A stretch of 23,617 nt of DNA from JAWXCH01 sp034440595 (GTDB taxonomy: Bacteria > Planctomycetota > Planctomycetia > Pirellulales > JALHPA01): NCBI GenBank assembly GCA_034440595.1, contig JAWXCH010000259.1, positions 1-23,617 on the forward strand, read 5' to 3'. The translations under genes were made by a program, and so were the position numbers. The notes under the pieces were generated by a model. It did no database searches, was not told the DNA's origin, and saw only the letters and a program-made list of their open reading frames with translations. Positions 6,604-14,780 of the stretch are shown piece after piece. Numbering within the stretch: the stretch's first letter is position 1; the number at the start of each line of letters is the position of its first letter.

Positions 6604-8139
6604 TCAATACGCCTTGGCAAATAAACCACGCCGAGTGCTCGGCTTCCCACTGAAGATACACGTCCCTGCCTCGGCATCTCCACCTGCGATCTGACCATCG
6701 TGCGGAATGCAACGGATCGTCACCTTCAACCGAGCCAGCACCTCGTGCATCGCCAGGTCATCGGCCCAATGGCACATTGCAAAACCACCATGTATCTCCG
6801 GCTCGTTGGCGTTCTTCGGCGTGAAGTATTTTTCAAACTCCGCCAGACTATCAATCGGACGGGTGTTCTCATTGCGAAACTTCAGCGCCCGCTGGAACAA
6901 ATTATCCTGAATCTCCGCCAATATACTCGCCGCCTTGCTCACAAACTCCGCCCGAGGAATTCCCGTTTTTTCGGTCGGCGACCCATCGCGTCGCGCCATG
7001 AATACCGCCCCGCCTGCCACATCTCGCGGGCCAATCTCCAGCCGAATCGGCACTCCCTTCTTCACATGCTGCCACGCCTTCTCTCCACCTCGCAAGTCGC
7101 GCGCGTCAATCGCTACGCGAATCCGCTCTTCGCTATACTGCTGCGCCTGCAACTCCTTCTTGAGCGATTCGCAATACTCCATCACCGTGGCCTTCTCTTC
7201 GTCGTTGCGATAGATCGGCAAAATCACAATCTGCGACGGTGCCAGCCGCGGCGGCAACACCAGCCCATCGTCGTCACTGTGCGTCATGATCAGCGCCCCA
7301 ATCAGTCGCGTAGAAACTCCCCACGATGTCGTCCAGGCAAACTCTTCCTTTCCTTCGGCGCTGAGAAATTTGATCTCTTGCGCCTTGGCAAAGTTCTGGC
7401 CCAAGAAGTGCGACGTCCCCGCTTGCAGCGCCTTGCGGTCCTGCATCATCGACTCAATACAATACGTATCCACCGCACCGGGGAAGCGCTCACCAGCCGT
7501 TTTCTCCCCCTTGACCACCGGCATCGCCATAAAGTCCTGAGCAAACGTCGCATAGACATCTAGCATCTTGCGAGTCTCTTCCACCGCCTCTTCCGAGGTC
7601 GCATGCGCTGTGTGTCCCTCTTGCCACAAAAACTCCGCCGTCCGCAAAAACAACCGCGTTCGCAACTCCCAGCGGACAACGTTCGCCCACTGGTTGATCA
7701 GAATCGGCAAATCGCGATACGACTGCACCCACTTGGCGTACATCGCCCCAATGATCGTCTCGCTCGTCGGGCGAACAATCAGCGGCTCCTCCAGCTTCCC
7801 GGTCGGGCGAAGTCCCCCCTCGCCATCCGGCTCCAGCCGATGATGCGTGACCACCGCACATTCCTTGGCAAACCCCTCCACATGCTCCGCCTCTTTTTCC
7901 AAATAGCTCAGCGGAATGAACAGCGGAAAGTACGCGTTCTGGTGCCCGGTCTCTTTGAACATCCGGTCCAGCACCTGCTGAATATGCTCCCAGATGGCGT
8001 AGCCCCACGGCTTGATCACCATGCAGCCACGCACCGGCGAAACCTCCGCCAGATCCGCCGCTTTGACCACCTGTTGATACCATTCCGGATAATCCGCCTC
8101 ACGCGTCGGGCTGATCGCATTCTTTGCCGCTTTGGCCAT
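6604..8139 (-). CDS. proS: Prolyl-tRNA synthetase, archaeal/eukaryote type
   Basis: A class II aminoacyl-tRNA synthetase of 511 residues that charges tRNA-Pro with proline in the cytoplasm. Motif 1 lies near residues 40-75 (VIKPWGYAIWEHIQQVLDRM and following FPLFIP), RPTSETII at 123-130, motif 2 at 156-180 (RWELRTRLFLRTAEFLWQEG) and motif 3 at 273-297 (GVSTRLIGALIMTHSDDDG). It lacks the large insertion domain of the E. coli type and ends in a C-terminal domain with final Tyr (GLFAKAY), the hallmark of the archaeal/eukaryotic form found in some bacteria. The start is placed at ATG 8139 because GGAG lies 9 bases upstream and the protein then begins as in relatives (MAKAAKNAISPTREADYPEW). The frame stays open to 8241, but that extension has no ribosome site and no similarity I recognise. 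Confidence 0.95.
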   Translation of the reverse strand: MAKAAKNAISPTREADYPEWYQQVVKAADLAEVSPVRGCMVIKPWGYAIWEHIQQVLDRMFKETGHQNAYFPLFIPLSYLEKEAEHVEGFAKECAVVTHHRLEPDGEGGLRPTGKLEEPLIVRPTSETIIGAMYAKWVQSYRDLPILINQWANVVRWELRTRLFLRTAEFLWQEGHTAHATSEEAVEETRKMLDVYATFAQDFMAMPVVKGEKTAGERFPGAVDTYCIESMMQDRKALQAGTSHFLGQNFAKAQEIKFLSAEGKEEFAWTTSWGVSTRLIGALIMTHSDDDGLVLPPRLAPSQIVILPIYRNDEEKATVMEYCESLKKELQAQQYSEERIRVAIDARDLRGGEKAWQHVKKGVPIRLEIGPRDVAGGAVFMARRDGSPTEKTGIPRAEFVSKAASILAEIQDNLFQRALKFRNENTRPIDSLAEFEKYFTPKNANEPEIHGGFAMCHWADDLAMHEVLARLKVTIRCIPHDGQIAGGDAEAGTCIFSGKPSTRRGLFAKAY

Positions 8140-8148
8140 ATTCGCAAG

Positions 8149-8152
8149 CTCC
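8149..8152 (-). promoter_or_regulatory. Ribosome binding site of proS
   Basis: GGAG on the minus strand, 9 bases before the ATG at 8139. It decides this start over the upstream in-frame candidates at 8175 and 8241. Confidence 0.7.
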
Positions 8153-8274
8153 AATAGGGTGTGTACTTGCGGCATTTTAGAGGGCCAAGCCGAATTGCGA
8201 AAGCCGTCTGCTGCGCCAGCCGCCAAATCCCGGCCCTCCACCCCCGGCGTGCTAGAGTTGTGCGGGAAAAAACG

Positions 8275-8312
8275 TAGCCGGCACGGTCCCCGTGCCGAAA
8301 AGCATTCGGCTA
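8275..8312. repeat. Nested and overlapping palindromes upstream of proS
   Basis: Three pairings overlap: CGGCACGG/CCGTGCCG at 8279-8297 (8 bp, loop TCC), GCCGAA/TTCGGC at 8294-8310 (6 bp) and an outer TAGCCG (8275-8280) with CGGCTA (8307-8312). On the minus strand the first hairpin is followed, after GCTACG, by a run of six T. The CGGCACGG palindrome is of a kind common between planctomycete genes, so a dispersed repeat is the simplest reading. Confidence 0.6.
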
Positions 8313-8477
8313 GCGGAGGTTAATCGCTCGTAAACGGTGGCTTTCGTCTACTGCTCAATTTTCACCTGTTCTACTCTCTCGCGCAGCGCAGGGAGAGGTC
8401 GTCGCCCAAGCGACGGGTGAGGGAATGCGCGAGCAGAGCATTAAAAACGCAAGAAAACATCAAACGTCAAATAGACC

Positions 8478-10088
8478 ATGCCCACAACATACGAATCACC
8501 TTCGTCGGCCCCCGCGCCCTTCACCGCCAGCGCGCCAAAAAAACAACCGCGCGACCGCGCGACCTCCGGTTCCATCTGGCTAGACCTGCTCTGCCTGCTG
8601 GTCCTGGCGATCGTGCTGCTCCCCAAGATCATCACCCCCGACTTCGCCCCCGACAGTTGGAGCTACTTCGAATTGTCGAAGAGCGTGTTCTCCGATTTCT
8701 ACAAAACCAACACCGTCCGGCAGTTCCAGTTCGAGCCACCCTACGGCACCAGCTTTCCGCCTCTATACCCAATACTGATTGCAGTGACACGGCTGGTCGT
8801 CGACGCCGGGGTCTACACAGGCATGTTTCTGAATGCCGCCTTTGCCGTCGCCACACTCTTCAGTTTAAAACGACTCGCCGGCGCACTGTCGCTACCGATC
8901 TGGACCGGCAACATCCTGATGCTGCTGCTCCTGGCCAGCTTTGACTACGACGACGAAATCACCGGGGCAGGTAGCTTCCCCCTTGCGCTACTGCTGCTGA
9001 GCATCGCACTAACTTCGCTGGTCAACTCCGCCAACACTGGCAAACCCCGCGCGTTCTGGCTTGGCCTCACCGCTGGGCTGTTCTGCCTGGCCCGGTTTGA
9101 CATGCTGCTGGTCGCCGGAGCGCTCGGCGTCATCAGTTGGCTGTTCATCGGCGGCTGGAGCTGGAAAAGCACCCTCTGCTATTACGCCACCTTCGCGCTG
9201 GTCCTTGCCCCCTGGATCGCCTACTCGCAGACCCACTTTGGCAAGCCACTCGTCAGCGACAACTCCCGCACGGTCCTCAGCGTCGATCGCACCTACGTCA
9301 TGGACTACTTTCCATCCGGCAAAAATCCTGAAACACTCTTGGACCGCCCGTTGCCTTGGATAAAGAATCTGTTCCTGCAACGTCTCCCCCCCGTCATCGG
9401 TGCGGCGCTGTCGGTCATCTATAACTATTTCCCGGTGATGCTGCTCGGCGGAGTCCTGCTCGGGCTGGCACTCGCGGGCAACCGGCCAGATTGCAAAACC
9501 CTGTGGCAAAGTGCAGAGGGGCAAGCGCTCATCGCCTTCGGCCTGGCCCTTTCGCTACAGATCATCGCCGTTTGGCTCACCGGCTATCGGGACCGACGGT
9601 ACTTCATCCCCATCACCTGGTACGGCACCGTGGTGTCGCTCTATCTCATCCTGCGCACGCCATCGGTCGCCCCCTGGTTCGCGCGGCTGAAGATCGCGGG
9701 CACACTCTGCCTGGCCCTGCTCACCGTCGGCTTCTACGTCCGCGAGGTCAGTTTCAAACCCCTCATGGGTGAGATCCTCTGGCGGCTCGACCCCAAGCTG
9801 CTCGGCGAGGAACAATTCGCCGCCCTCACTGCGGAACTGGAAAACACCGCCAAAGAACCACGGCTGCTGAACGTCTCCGGCGATCTCAACCCATTCCAGT
9901 TCGGCGCCCTCACCGGCAAGACAACCATCCCCAAGCCATCCAACCTGGATGAACACAACGCCACATCGTTCATCGAACACTACGGCGTCACCCACATCCT
10001 GGACGCGGACAACTGGCTGATTGATAAGCTTCCCGGCACGATGAAGAAGGAGAAACTGAGCACGCCGGGGCTGTGGCGGGTGAAGTAG
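8478..10088 (+). CDS. GT-C-like membrane glycosyltransferase (PMT/ArnT-like)
   Basis: A 536-residue integral membrane protein with a cytoplasmic Pro-rich N-terminus, about ten to twelve hydrophobic segments and a soluble C-terminal domain of about 120 residues. After the first membrane helix comes PDFAPDSWSYFELSKSVFSD and then PYGTSFPPLYPILIA, the acidic first-loop arrangement typical of GT-C enzymes of the PMT/ArnT/DUF2029 kind. These transfer sugars from polyprenyl-phosphate donors to lipids or proteins at the outer face of the membrane. Donor and acceptor cannot be told here. Another acidic loop, FDYDDEITGAGSFPL, follows helix 4. ATG 8478 has only a weak ribosome site. The codons are strongly GC-rich compared with the genes after 10335. 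The gene stands alone between repeat-bearing gaps. Confidence 0.75.
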   Translation: MPTTYESPSSAPAPFTASAPKKQPRDRATSGSIWLDLLCLLVLAIVLLPKIITPDFAPDSWSYFELSKSVFSDFYKTNTVRQFQFEPPYGTSFPPLYPILIAVTRLVVDAGVYTGMFLNAAFAVATLFSLKRLAGALSLPIWTGNILMLLLLASFDYDDEITGAGSFPLALLLLSIALTSLVNSANTGKPRAFWLGLTAGLFCLARFDMLLVAGALGVISWLFIGGWSWKSTLCYYATFALVLAPWIAYSQTHFGKPLVSDNSRTVLSVDRTYVMDYFPSGKNPETLLDRPLPWIKNLFLQRLPPVIGAALSVIYNYFPVMLLGGVLLGLALAGNRPDCKTLWQSAEGQALIAFGLALSLQIIAVWLTGYRDRRYFIPITWYGTVVSLYLILRTPSVAPWFARLKIAGTLCLALLTVGFYVREVSFKPLMGEILWRLDPKLLGEEQFAALTAELENTAKEPRLLNVSGDLNPFQFGALTGKTTIPKPSNLDEHNATSFIEHYGVTHILDADNWLIDKLPGTMKKEKLSTPGLWRVK

Positions 10089-10121
10089 AACTTCTGAAAC
10101 GGTTGAAGGATGTTAGCCGCG

Positions 10122-10140
10122 ACGCGCTAGCGGAGCGCGT
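10122..10140. repeat. Short palindrome after the glycosyltransferase gene
   Basis: ACGCGCT (10122-10128) pairs with AGCGCGT (10134-10140) around AGCGG. No U-tract follows, so it is not a strong terminator. It looks like another dispersed palindrome. Confidence 0.55.
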
Positions 10141-10200
10141 ATTTCACTCCGCCGGAATGTTGCTCCACATATTCAGGCCCGAAGGTGCCGTCTCAGTCAG

Positions 10201-10298
10201 CCCGGGGTGAAGCGAGCGCAGCGAGCGAAACCCCGGGTTATGCCCCCCATTCGCTTTCGTCGGGCTTGCAAGGGCTCAACACGCAGTGCGGGCAAGCC
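10201..10298. repeat. Cluster of two palindromic repeats left of the accessory genes
   Basis: CCCGGGG (10201-10207) pairs with CCCCGGG (10231-10237). The loop contains the direct repeat GCGAGCG-CA-GCGAGCG. A second stem follows, GGCTTGC (10263-10269) with GCAAGCC (10292-10298). GC content is much higher than in the genes immediately to the right. No coding function is seen. Confidence 0.6.
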
Positions 10299-10334
10299 GG
10301 CAGCGGCACCCGGTGTAGTCGATTACGTTGACCT

Positions 10335-10580
10335 TCAAAGCTTAAATAAGCTGAGCATTTGCAGAGCGAAACCTCCGCAAAGCAGCACCATTCCCATGTA
10401 GAGCCGTACTTGGCCGCGTCGATATGCGTTTAGCATGTCGTCTCCTAAATCGGCCTTCCCTTCGGAGTACACAAAAACCCGTAGGATCATGAGTACGGGA
10501 CCGATTGCCGCCGTAAGTAGGAGCGACCCAGCAAAGCCAAATACCATCCCAGCGACGTTGAGCAGAAATTGTTCGTCCAT
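10335..10580 (-). CDS. Small membrane protein, two helices
   Basis: An 81-residue protein with hydrophobic segments near residues 6-34 and 60-78, joined by a polar loop (VYSEGKADLGDDMLNAYRRG). No family is recognised. ATG 10580 is chosen because AGGTG lies 6 bases upstream; GTG at 10589 is in frame but sits inside that ribosome site. It is divergent from the nuclease gene at 10676, with 95 bases between, so the two could share a promoter region. Base composition is AT-richer than the glycosyltransferase before it. Confidence 0.65.
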   Translation of the reverse strand: MDEQFLLNVAGMVFGFAGSLLLTAAIGPVLMILRVFVYSEGKADLGDDMLNAYRRGQVRLYMGMVLLCGGFALQMLSLFKL

Positions 10581-10586
10581 TGGTAA

Positions 10587-10591
10587 CACCT
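10587..10591 (-). promoter_or_regulatory. Ribosome binding site of the small membrane protein
   Basis: AGGTG on the minus strand, 6 bases before ATG 10580. It supports this start over the GTG at 10589. Confidence 0.5.
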
Positions 10592-10675
10592 AGGTTAGAA
10601 TGCAATCCCTTAAAGCTAATCGGTGCTTGAGAAGGGACGAATCAAGAAAATAACGGTTATTTTATAGAGGCTACT

Positions 10676-11404
10676 GTGACAAAGGACCAAATAATCGAAG
10701 CTATCCGGCATGCCGCGTCATCGAATGGCGGTGTTCCGCTAGGTTCTGCACGTTTTGAGGCGGCGACCGGAATTAAGCATGCAGACTGGTTCGGGGTTTA
10801 TTGGGCACGTTGGGGAGACGCCGTTCGGGAAGCCGGCTTTGAACCAAACCAGATGCAGGGTGCTTATGAAAGCCCAGAACTTCTACAGAAGTATGCAGAA
10901 CTCGCCAGGGAATTGGGCCGTCTTCCGGTCAAGGGAGACTTACGCATAAAACGCCGATCAGACAAACAGTTCCCAAGCGACAAAGTATTCGAGCGTTTCG
11001 GAAAGAAGGCGGAGTTTGTGCGCCAACTTGCAGACTTTTGTCGATCCAATGACGGTTTTGAAAGCGTTGCTGGTTGGTGCGATAAATACGCTAGCATTCC
11101 GGTTGCTGATGGCCCCTCTCCATTAAAGGAAGTGGCAGTCGGCTATGTTTACCTTCTCAGGCACGGTACACGTCGGGAATATAAAATCGGTCGCACAAAC
11201 AATCAGCTTCGACGAGAAGGAGAGATTGGTATAGAGCTTCCCGAAAAGATTGTACCTATTCATATCATAGAGACGGACGACCCATCTGGAGTTGAAGCGT
11301 ATTGGCATCGCCGGTTTGATGCCAAACGAATGAAGAATGAATGGTTTGCCCTCTCCTCGGACGATGTGCGAGCATTCAAACGCTGGCGACGTATCAACGG
11401 CTAA
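10676..11404 (+). CDS. GIY-YIG nuclease of the Mug113/T5orf172 type with an HNH-type repeat
   Basis: A 242-residue protein. Residues 156-242 form a Mug113/T5orf172 domain of the GIY-YIG nuclease superfamily: GYVYLL (156-161) stands for the GIY strand, YKIGRT (169-174) for the YIG strand with its conserved Arg, VEAYWHRRF carries the expected Glu near 207, and EWF lies at 222-224. Residues 17-58 (GGVPLGSARFEAATGIKHAD and on to WGDAVREAGFEPN) match the short repeat associated with homing endonucleases, a likely DNA-binding unit; a second weaker copy may lie at residues 66-110. Together this suggests a site-directed DNA nuclease. The start is GTG with GAGG 5 bases upstream. It converges on the kinase gene 18 bases away. 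It could be a free-standing homing-type element or part of a defence module. Confidence 0.8.
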   Translation: MTKDQIIEAIRHAASSNGGVPLGSARFEAATGIKHADWFGVYWARWGDAVREAGFEPNQMQGAYESPELLQKYAELARELGRLPVKGDLRIKRRSDKQFPSDKVFERFGKKAEFVRQLADFCRSNDGFESVAGWCDKYASIPVADGPSPLKEVAVGYVYLLRHGTRREYKIGRTNNQLRREGEIGIELPEKIVPIHIIETDDPSGVEAYWHRRFDAKRMKNEWFALSSDDVRAFKRWRRING

Positions 11405-11422
11405 CGCACTGCCTAGACCAAC

Positions 11423-12640
11423 TCACAAGAACTTCTTGGCATTGGGAACATTGTTCCAAAAGAAGTTAGGCTTGCTCCGATCATCATCACTTGCAGAGAA
11501 CATTTGCATGTAGCCGCAATGGTCACAGCTTTCAATCCTTATCCGCACTTGAGGATAGTTAGACACGTCAGCAACGCTTTGGCAAAACCGTGGATTCAAT
11601 GGTATGAATTCTCCGTGTCCACATACCTTGCATTTTCGAGGCTTTGGATCAGACAGTATGTCTGCACCAGCTTCGATGAAGTCAAGGGTGACATCCAAGT
11701 GTTTCAGCAACGACTGTGCGTTACTTACACAATTGTCTTCCCACTCAACTACACAAAGCCCAAGCAACTTTTTTAGTGGCGCGATGTGTTTGTTGTCTGG
11801 AAACAGGCGGTCAAGCGAATGCTCACATTTTGGATGGTCAAAGTACCACAACTCCAGCTTTCCAATTGGCGAGCCAGAAATCATCCACCAAATCAACTTG
11901 CCCAGGCAGAACACATCAAACTGCGGCGTTGCCTGACCAGGTTCTTTTGCTTTTGCCCATTTAGGCATCCAATCACTGCTGCCTGGATTTTCCGCCGCAA
12001 GCGAAATCGCTGTATGATCCGAATTCATAAAGTACACAATTCCAAAGTCACCCAGCACGAGACTTGAATCACTCGCCACAAAGATATTCTTTGCCTTGAT
12101 GTCACGATGAACGATTGGCTTATTTTGACTGTGCAGCAGTGCCACAGCCTCTACCAGCGGACGAACCGCCCGCAGTGTGCCCGGTACATCCCCTTTGAAC
12201 CGTGTGCGGATTGCCTCAAGTGTTCCAAGGGGATGATATTTAGACACGTACCAAAGATTCTCCGCATCAGAATCTAGAATCTTGAGCAAGTTGGGATGGT
12301 CTACGGAAGACATTGCCTCAATCTCACGACGAATGCGAGTGGCAGCATTGCCCGCGTCTTTGAGCTTCTCTACGTCATTCAATACTTTTAATGCTCCACA
12401 GTTTTCAGGTGCATCCTGACGAGATAACTGGCGAATTAGCTCAAGGACATCTGTAACAATTTGCTCCTTTTTGGATTCACTGACTGCTAAGTCCAAGCTG
12501 GAGACACCAGCAAGCGCTTTCCGCACCTTCTCTCTCGAAGGAAAGTCCTTGAGGTCACGGACCAATTTGACTGCTCCCTGGCCTCCCTCGCCAAGGTCAT
12601 TGATAATCTCCCATCGCTTCTGATACGTCGGCTCTGCCAT
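11423..12640 (-). CDS. Ser/Thr protein kinase with N-lobe insertion and C-terminal zinc ribbon
   Basis: A 405-residue Hanks-type kinase, apparently soluble. The glycine loop is LGEGGQGAVKLV (residues 16-27). The ATP-binding Lys is K85 in GALKVLN, which leaves about 58 residues between loop and Lys instead of the usual 15 or so; the extra part is charged and helical-looking (residues 33-78). Further motifs are Glu106 in RIRREIEAM, HRDIKAKN at 178-185 and DFG at 198-200, so the active site looks intact. After the kinase, two CxxC pairs (C337/C340 and C372/C375) form a likely zinc ribbon. There is no membrane helix or PASTA repeat. ATG 12640 has GAGG 6 bases upstream; the extension to 12679 is not needed. 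Substrates are unknown. Its place beside a GIY-YIG nuclease raises the possibility of a stress or defence role (inference). Confidence 0.87.
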   Translation of the reverse strand: MAEPTYQKRWEIINDLGEGGQGAVKLVRDLKDFPSREKVRKALAGVSSLDLAVSESKKEQIVTDVLELIRQLSRQDAPENCGALKVLNDVEKLKDAGNAATRIRREIEAMSSVDHPNLLKILDSDAENLWYVSKYHPLGTLEAIRTRFKGDVPGTLRAVRPLVEAVALLHSQNKPIVHRDIKAKNIFVASDSSLVLGDFGIVYFMNSDHTAISLAAENPGSSDWMPKWAKAKEPGQATPQFDVFCLGKLIWWMISGSPIGKLELWYFDHPKCEHSLDRLFPDNKHIAPLKKLLGLCVVEWEDNCVSNAQSLLKHLDVTLDFIEAGADILSDPKPRKCKVCGHGEFIPLNPRFCQSVADVSNYPQVRIRIESCDHCGYMQMFSASDDDRSKPNFFWNNVPNAKKFL

Positions 12641-12646
12641 ACATGC

Positions 12647-12650
12647 CCTC
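12647..12650 (-). promoter_or_regulatory. Ribosome binding site of the kinase gene
   Basis: GAGG on the minus strand with a 6-base spacer to ATG 12640. It decides this start over the in-frame start at 12679. Confidence 0.65.
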
Positions 12651-12774
12651 ACGGTAACGGTGATAAGTGGATTTGGCACATTTTAGCAAACCCTTCGGCA
12701 GGTAGGCAGTCGTGTGAATTTGGAGAAAAATGGAGTAAGCAGTTGGGTGCTTGCTTCGAGTATAAGGCCTTGCA

Positions 12775-13087
12775 CGCCGGGTGCCCCTGCTGGCTTGCCC
12801 AGCAGTGCAAATTGAGCAACGGTTGCAGTCACACTATCGGTGCATCATCCGCTCGAATTTTCCCTGCGCTTGCACAGCCCCGTCAACACCAAAACCAAGC
12901 CAACTTCTCCTGCTCACCTGTTCCACGGATCTCCTGCTCTCGCGCAGCGTTTCGCGCTTGAAAAAAAGCCAGCACCTGTGATAGGGTGAAATCCATACTG
13001 TGAACTAATGGATTCACGTTGAATCCAAACCTACTTTCTCAAGCAGACGGGGGCACTTCTTCGCGGCTAAGAACCTGACTGGCCAAC
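12775..13087. repeat. Tandem repeat of about 312 bp, copy 1
   Basis: It begins CGCCGGGTGCC, immediately followed by the type B hairpin at 12785-12807 (one base changed), and ends CTGACTGGCCAAC at 13087. Shared landmarks with copy 2 include GGTGCATCATCCGCTCGAAT, CGCTTGAAAAAAAGCCA and TGTGAACTAATGGATTCACG, all offset by 312 or 313 bases. A 6-bp hairpin GGATTC/GAATCC lies at 13010-13026. Confidence 0.85.
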
Positions 13088-13399
<312 letters not shown>

Positions 13400-13655
13400 T
13401 GAACGTGTCCGGCCACCAGATTGCCATCCACCATTGGAACAACGCTACCGTTGCACACTGCTGCAACAATAACGCAGCTCTACCGCGGATGCGCAAAACG
13501 CCGAAGGTCCACACCAACACTAATCCATCAACATAAGTCCATCAAACGCGAGAGAATCACACCCACGAAAAAAACAAAAAATCAAACGTACCCCAGGTAC
13601 CTGACGTACCCCGCAGCCAATTTTTGAACGTAAGTCCAATAAAGAAATGACCCCT

Positions 13656-14762
13656 TTACCCAGCTTCACAACTCTCCACTTCGTCCACCTCTTCCCCCGT
13701 ATGGCGGCCGGGGAGGTCTTCGGAGTAGAACTGCTGGAGTACTGCTTCCCATTCATCCGCACGGCGGACGCGAATAAACGCATCACGCACAGCCAGTGGC
13801 TCGGGATGAAGCCGCGAATACTTGATGCCGAACTTGCGCATCTGCCGCCCGCAAACTTCGACGGGGTAGATCTGCTCGGCCAGACGGTAGTGCTCGCGAA
13901 TAATTTCGCGCTGCTCAAACAGTGTCGGAGGTGCCGGCAGCGGCAATCCCGCCGCGAGAGCTTGCGCCTGCGAAAAAATCCACGGGTTACCAATGGCCCC
14001 GCGCGCGGCGGTCACACCATCGACGCCGGTCTGGCGGATCATGTCGACACAAGCCTGCGCAGTAAACAAGTCGCCGCTCCCCAGGACTACACGCTCACCG
14101 GCATGCTGCTTCACCTCACGCAAAAACTCCCAACGACTCGGCCCGATGTACCGCTGCTCGACGGTGCGACCATGCACCGTGATGGCCGACACCCCGCGGG
14201 CAAAGGCACCATCAAAAATCGTGTAAAAGCGCTCGCGACTCTCCGCAGTGTCATCGATGCCGCGCCGCATTTTGACCGTAACAGGAATATTGGCCGGCAC
14301 GGCATCACGAACGCGGTCCACAATCTCCAGAGCAACCTCCGGCTGACTGAGATGATACCCACCACGGCAGCGACCGAGAACCTTTTTCACCGGGCAGCCA
14401 AAATTGATATCGATGACGTCAAAACCAGCCTCGACCAGGATGCGCGCCGCCGGGCCAAAGTCGTTCGGGTCGGAACCCATCAGTTGGCCGCCGACAGGGT
14501 GTTCATCGTCCGAGACATGCATCCGGCCTCGGTTTTTCTTGGTGTGTGATTGCGTCAAGATGAACTGATCGAGCAACACTTCGCACAAGGTATAAGACGC
14601 CCCCAGCCGCCGCGCGATCATCCGCATCGCCCAGTCGCTGTAGCCCGAGAGAGCCGCCTGCACGACGGGAAAACCGATGGAAAGCATGGTTCCATCTGGT
14701 GCGGTGAGCGTCAGGGGACGAAGGGGCGTGGAGGTATCGGTGATCGTGGTAGCTGTGGTCAT
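13656..14762 (-). CDS. tRNA-dihydrouridine synthase
   Basis: A 368-residue flavoenzyme that reduces uridine to dihydrouridine in tRNA using FMN and NADPH. The TIM-barrel features of the Dus family are visible: FPVVQAALSGYSDWAMRMIA (residues 31-50) matches the usual AP-M-x-G-x-T-D segment but lacks its Met. IDINFGCPVKKV at 117-128 has the catalytic Cys123. VTVKMRRG, ITVHGRT and GSGDLFTAQA follow in the usual order, then ARGAIGNPWIF. The C-terminal helical domain is present and ends in an acidic tail. Which Dus subfamily (A, B or C) it belongs to is not clear from motifs alone. ATG 14762 is taken as the start; ATG at codon 26 is possible but would cut close to the first barrel strand. It is separated from the methyltransferase gene by 131 bases. 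Confidence 0.9.
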   Translation of the reverse strand: MTTATTITDTSTPLRPLTLTAPDGTMLSIGFPVVQAALSGYSDWAMRMIARRLGASYTLCEVLLDQFILTQSHTKKNRGRMHVSDDEHPVGGQLMGSDPNDFGPAARILVEAGFDVIDINFGCPVKKVLGRCRGGYHLSQPEVALEIVDRVRDAVPANIPVTVKMRRGIDDTAESRERFYTIFDGAFARGVSAITVHGRTVEQRYIGPSRWEFLREVKQHAGERVVLGSGDLFTAQACVDMIRQTGVDGVTAARGAIGNPWIFSQAQALAAGLPLPAPPTLFEQREIIREHYRLAEQIYPVEVCGRQMRKFGIKYSRLHPEPLAVRDAFIRVRRADEWEAVLQQFYSEDLPGRHTGEEVDEVESCEAG

Positions 14763-14780
14763 ATGTCGTTATCGAATCCA

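Larger units (their letters stand above)
8140..8477. other. 338-bp divergent intergenic region with palindromic repeats
   Basis: This is the space between the divergent proS and glycosyltransferase genes, so it should hold both promoters, though no convincing -35/-10 pair was seen. It carries the hairpin cluster at 8275-8312 and a hairpin CGTCGC-CCAA-GCGACG at 8400-8415. It also shares the words TCACCTGTTC and CTCTCGCGCAGCG with the tandem repeat near 12916-12951, which suggests a family of dispersed repeats. No gene is supported here. Confidence 0.6.

Noticed and set aside
6700..7563. Long plus-strand ORF opposite proS
   Set aside because: Arg/His/Leu-rich product typical of an antisense shadow of a GC-rich gene; proS on the other strand has all class II motifs.
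8140..8241. N-terminal extension of proS to 8241
   Set aside because: The extension lacks a ribosome site and is unlike ProRS N-termini, whereas ATG 8139 has GGAG at good spacing.
9009..9524. Minus-strand ORF inside the glycosyltransferase gene
   Set aside because: The plus strand encodes an uninterrupted membrane protein with GT-C features; the minus frame is Gly/Glu/Gln-rich without motifs.
10122..10140. Terminator for the glycosyltransferase gene
   Set aside because: A good stem but no U-tract on either side.
12743..12961. Short ORFs in the tandem-repeat region
   Set aside because: Their frames are not kept in the second copy and they have no ribosome site or recognisable domain.
13647..14549. 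300-codon plus-strand ORF opposite dus
   Set aside because: The minus strand encodes a complete dihydrouridine synthase with its NFGCP motif; the opposite frame has no recognisable domain.
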